DNA of 64,000 nucleotides from Rotaria socialis (Eukaryota; Rotifera; Eurotatoria; Philodinida; Philodinidae), in contig CAJNYU010000325.1 of assembly GCA_905331475.1 (NCBI GenBank), positions 117,491 to 181,490 of the forward strand. Reading direction: 5' to 3'. The position numbers were made by a program, and so were the translations under genes. Position 1 is the first letter of the stretch. Every line of letters begins with the position of its first letter. Of the stretch, positions 60,458-64,000 are shown in pieces. The notes under the pieces were generated by a model. That model worked only from the letters and a program-made list of their open reading frames with translations, had not been told where the DNA came from and made no database searches.

Positions 60458-60690
60458 TGTCGAACTTGAAACTTGAATTCAACTGAAACTTCAAGTTTCA
60501 ACTCTCAACTTTCAACTTTCAGAGGTATGGGTGCCGGGGAAGGGAGATACGCTTGTCTACACACACATATGTACCCGTATTGTGGGTGCCGGGGAAGCAG
60601 TAGTATCAGAGCAATAACGTCAAACCTGAAACTTGAATCTTGAAACTTGAAAGTTGAAGTTTCAGTTGAATTCAAGTTTCAAGTTCGACA
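60458..60690. repeat. 233-bp foldback element of CTTGAAA/CAAGTTT words
   Basis: TGTCGAACTTGAAACTTGAA (continuing TTCAACTGAAACTTCAA) at the left is matched exactly for ~39 bp, then with changes to ~65 bp, by the reverse complement of the right arm ending at 60690. The loop contains GGGTGCCGGGGAAG twice (~60527 and ~60583). TAGGAACC lies just outside both ends (60443 and 60697). Confidence 0.8.
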
Positions 60691-60705
60691 CTACTGTAGG
60701 AACCA

Positions 60706-60757
60706 GGGTGTGGTTGTGGGTGTCCTGAATGTCAACACCCACACCCACCCCACACTG
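60706..60757. repeat. Inverted telomere-like pair
   Basis: GGGTGTGGTTGTGGGTGT is followed after ~12 nt by ACACCCACACCCACCCCACA, giving a hairpin directly beside the foldback element. Confidence 0.65.
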
Positions 60758-62160
60758 TTTATTTCAAATTTTTGTTCGTTGGTGCGTCAATTATCAGAAA
60801 GATTGAACCATCTTTCTATTGTTACACTAAATACATGAATAGTAAAATGATGAAAGAAAGAAGAAATTAAAGACTATTTTATGTGAATTTGTGGTCGAAC
60901 TTGCGATTTTACGAAATGACGTAATTACAACATTGTGCCCCTTATTCAGTAACTATTTTTATACGTCAATCAGTCATGTTCAACACGCTATAAACAAACT
61001 CAAAATTTCATTTCTTTTGCTATGAAAACTAATGGCACATTATAGTTCTAGTTTTCACTAAACTAGATTAGGATGAACTCATTTTGAATCCGATAAACTG
61101 TCTCTATTGAATGAAAACTGAAACTTCCATATTTTTTTTATGAATAGAAAGTTTTAGCCAGCTGTTGTAAATTCTTGTCGGGTCGGCACTAATGTTATAT
61201 CGATACATTACAAAATGTTAGTTCGAAATCAATCCTACTGATGATGTGGCTATTTCAATGGCATAGAATAAAAACAAACTTTAAGTTTACCTTATATTCA
61301 TAAAGTTTCGTCACCTAATAAAGATGAGAACATTTCAGCAACAGAACAATGTATCGGCTATATGAAGTGACTCCAATGTAGGATTCATCTCATATAGAAG
61401 TCGACGAAAAAAGATAAAGAAAAAGCTTTAGATTAGTTAATACTAGGTGTCTTTTGATCATAGGTGTGTGGAAAATCTATCGTCCAGCACACATAGGGTT
61501 AGGAGTTTATACTATAAATTTTTTGTCGCATGAACACGAGGTAAAATGGACAGAGAAAATTCCTGAAGTATAGATCAGTGAATATAAGTTTTTGAAACAA
61601 GTAGAGTAGTAAGGAGATTTAAATGGATTTGTGAATTTTTTTTACATAAAAGCAACACAAGAAGTTTTTTCATCGTTGAAATTATGAAAAACAATGAATA
61701 CACATTATTCTTACGAACATATTCTAACTTAACAATACTTGTTGAAGTGAGTGTTCAAAAACAATAGAAAATATGAACACTATAATATTGAATTGATATT
61801 ATATAACTTCCTTGTATTTCGTAGAAACTTTGCATCTATAATATGTACACTATGTATTTACTTCTTTTCATATATTTCTGTCTTTTCCTTGTGGGTGCGA
61901 GTCAAGGGGGAAAAAGTGAACTTCTGTACTTCTTGTACTTCTTGGCACTTCTCTGTACTTCTATTAACTTCAACCTTAGGTTAAGATTTTTGTTTTTATT
62001 TTACTTCAAACTTTATATTATGATATTTATTTTTTTCTGGCGATTAAAATTAAAGTGTGAAGGACATGCATAAAATCAAGTTCTGTAGAGCAAAGGGCAA
62101 AATAAAGTCAAAACGAATACAACATATAGCAAGCGAAAAGAACTGAAAATATCCCAGGTC
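60758..62160. other. Intergenic, mostly featureless
   Basis: AT-rich. Holds the second copy of the dispersed repeat at 61463-61535 and no gene. Confidence 0.4.
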
Positions 62161-62164
62161 ATTA

Positions 62165-62490
62165 TCGATCAGTCGGTTCTTGTCGGACAGGTTATAATTC
62201 CGATGTAACACGGTGACCGGATTCGGTCGGTTAATTTCTGGTGAATTCCGATGATTTTCTTTGTTTTCTTATGAAATCTGGTTACTGGATCCTCCGAGAC
62301 CCGGCCAGATTTACATTGCCGGAAAATATCAGGTCAGATAATTCGGTGAGTAGGATCGTTCCGTTCTGATATGATTCGATTGGCTCCGGTGATACTGATT
62401 AAGCCGGATCTACCATGAAATCGAGCGTCATGCGGCACGGCCGATTCTGGTAAAGTTTCGTTACCGGATATTGTCGGATCACGTCGTATA
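62165..62490. repeat. GC-richer cryptically repetitive patch (CCGGAT / TTCCGGT words)
   Basis: Words such as GACCGGATTCGG, GAATTCCGATG, CCCGGCCAGAT, TGCCGGAAAAT, CTCCGGTGAT, AGCCGGATCT, ACGGCCGATTC and TACCGGATATTG follow at 20-40 nt spacing across ~330 bp. It resembles a decayed minisatellite or transposon end, with no ORF. Confidence 0.45.
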
Positions 62491-63838
62491 CGATCCAATC
62501 GTATTAAGCCACTTACTACAACACAGATACGACCGAAAACAAAAGTTGTAGAAATAGTTAAATCAAATTAGATTTTGTGCTTAAAAAAATATAATATTTA
62601 AATTCAGTCAAATGGGAATTAATCTGTTTGAAACTATCGAATATCGATCACAAATGACAGCAATCCGGTTCCAGGAGTAGAATTGGAGCGAAAACACTTC
62701 ACACTACTACGAGTTTTAATTTGAAAACAGTTTTATTAGAAAGAGTACATTCAATTACGTATTTGGGAAGAAAATCTTTCTGGTAAACCTCGAAAAGCTA
62801 TACTTTATAAAATTGAGAATAGCATTATTTCTAGCTACATGAGTCAATTGGGACGGTATTTAGCATTTATCGATAAAACAAAATTCGAATATCTAAGTCG
62901 TTCTTATATACTCTGATAGACAAAAATATTCTCTATCGAAGGGGCCTATTTTCAAACAGTATAAATCGAATATTCATGGACCTTTGGGCCAATAGCTGTT
63001 TTTAAGTCTTCCCGAGAGTGCTTTAGATCTTTCTTAGTATCCAATGAATTTTAAAATCTAAGATGAAATTTGTGATCAGGAAACTTAACTTTATCGAAAC
63101 ATAACTAGTTGCGCTAAAATCTGAACAAAATGTTTTTTCGATCCTTGAGGGGTACCCCAGATGTTAAAAGTTGAGTTTTCATAAAATACACAATAAACTC
63201 GTGGAAAATAATCAGGATTCAACGATGATTCTCAAGCTAATAAAATGAGGTGCAGATTTTCTGTGAAGTCAGGTTCCTAATTTGGCACACCTCTGTTTTT
63301 ATTGTGGAATTAGTGTATTCACCAAGATGGAGGGAAAACAATGATTTTAACAGAGAATTATGTCATCCTGTTGTATACTTCTCCCTTGTTTTACTGTTCC
63401 TTTTCCACAACTACTAACATCTTTAGCATGTTTCAGCATCTCTAGGATCTGTTCAGCGCCCTCGGCACTTTGCAGTAAAATTTGGTGCTTGGAGACAGCA
63501 CTTTCCCCCTTGCAGCAAACAGTCATTTTGTCAGAAGCACGTAACATTCAATGCAATTGGAACTCATAAATGAAGTTTACCCACTATAGTTGATTTCGAT
63601 TACTATATTTTAGTAAATAGCTTATCAGAACAACTCCTAAAACTAGAAAGAATAGTTCGAAGGAATAAGCAGAGTTAATGATGACATGAGCAAACGTAAA
63701 GAATACAACGATACTGATATCACGCCCACACCCTTTTTTCCTTACACGGTATCATAAACGCTAAGAAATATAAAAACAAACATAACTGTTTCAAATTCAT
63801 TTTAGATTAATTTAAACGTTGAAATATTCAGCATCAAT
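62491..63838. other. Intergenic, no clear gene
   Basis: AT-rich. It includes the promoter region of the last gene and a lone telomere-like CACGCCCACACCC at ~63721. Confidence 0.4.
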
Positions 63839-64000
63839 ATGGCTAGTGCTATTTCATCAAATGATGATTTTTATACAGCAGATGAAGATATGCGCCTTGA
63901 AATATTCTATCTTATCTGGCTAGATGCTAACGCAAATGGTAAAGAGACTAGAGATACAGAGCAAAAATTACGGTCTATTATTAATAATCTAAAGAAGTTT
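63839..64000 (+). CDS. 5' end of a gene cut by the window edge
   Basis: From ATG at 63839 the frame is open to the edge (54 codons). It starts MASAISSNDDFYTADEDMRL and continues through IFYLIWLDANANGKETRDTEQKLRSI. The pattern W-L-D-x-N-x-N...E-x-R-x-T-E-x-x-L-R-x-I-I-N is one I associate with an N-terminal module of bdelloid proteins that often continue into ADP-ribosyltransferase or TPR regions. That association is from memory and cannot be tested here because the rest is missing. Confidence 0.55.
   Translation, partial: MASAISSNDDFYTADEDMRLEIFYLIWLDANANGKETRDTEQKLRSIINNLKKF

Overview
The window looks like nuclear DNA of a small-genome metazoan, most likely a bdelloid rotifer (Rotaria/Adineta type). 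It is strongly AT-rich. Genes have many short GT-AG introns, mostly 48-95 nt. Gene families typical of bdelloids are present: an F-box-like intronless protein, a B-box protein, a divergent rhodopsin-like GPCR and multi-BIR IAPs. Short tracts of (ACCCAC)n/(GTGGGT)n, which is the bdelloid telomere repeat as I recall it, are scattered through the non-genic DNA. The species assignment is inference.

Left part (1-9 kb): the 3' end of a membrane-protein gene, an intact Rnl2-like RNA ligase (-), a four-exon IAP with three BIRs and a RING (-), and a decayed non-LTR retrotransposon (-). From 9 to 19 kb there are no convincing intact genes. This stretch holds tRNA-derived SINE-like units, a tRNA-Thr-like pseudogene, at least two inverted-repeat (MITE-like) elements, a telomere-repeat block with a 118-bp duplication, and a possible small Ser/Thr-rich membrane protein.

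Middle part (19.5-39 kb) is gene-rich: an AADAC-like ER serine hydrolase (5 exons, -), an eroded pseudogene, an F-box-like protein (+), a B-box/coiled-coil protein (+), a secreted MRH-like protein (+), a three-domain Ly6/uPAR membrane protein (5 exons, -), an OVCA2/FSH1 serine hydrolase (+), an MGST1-like MAPEG enzyme (3 exons, -), a neuronal-calcium-sensor-like EF-hand protein (2 exons, -) and a 7TM receptor (-). I rebuilt the exon structures by hand; phases close exactly in every spliced gene.

Right part (39-64 kb) is mostly transposon debris: a 559-bp long-TIR MITE, a 1.8-kb element with CACTG/CACGG ends, a broken FLYWCH/AT-hook transposon gene, a divergent pair of SINEs with a shared GACTAGTC-rich tail, a 67-bp tandem repeat, and a hAT-like foldback MITE with a 7/8-matching 8-bp target duplication. 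The only large intact gene here is a nine-exon mucolipin (TRPML) channel (-), whose last intron contains a nearly perfect 50-bp palindrome. The window ends inside a new gene (+).

The genes are unrelated single-cell functions (apoptosis control, lipid/xenobiotic metabolism, Ca2+ signalling, RNA repair) and show no operon logic. Repeats and mobile elements account for most of the unusual sequence.
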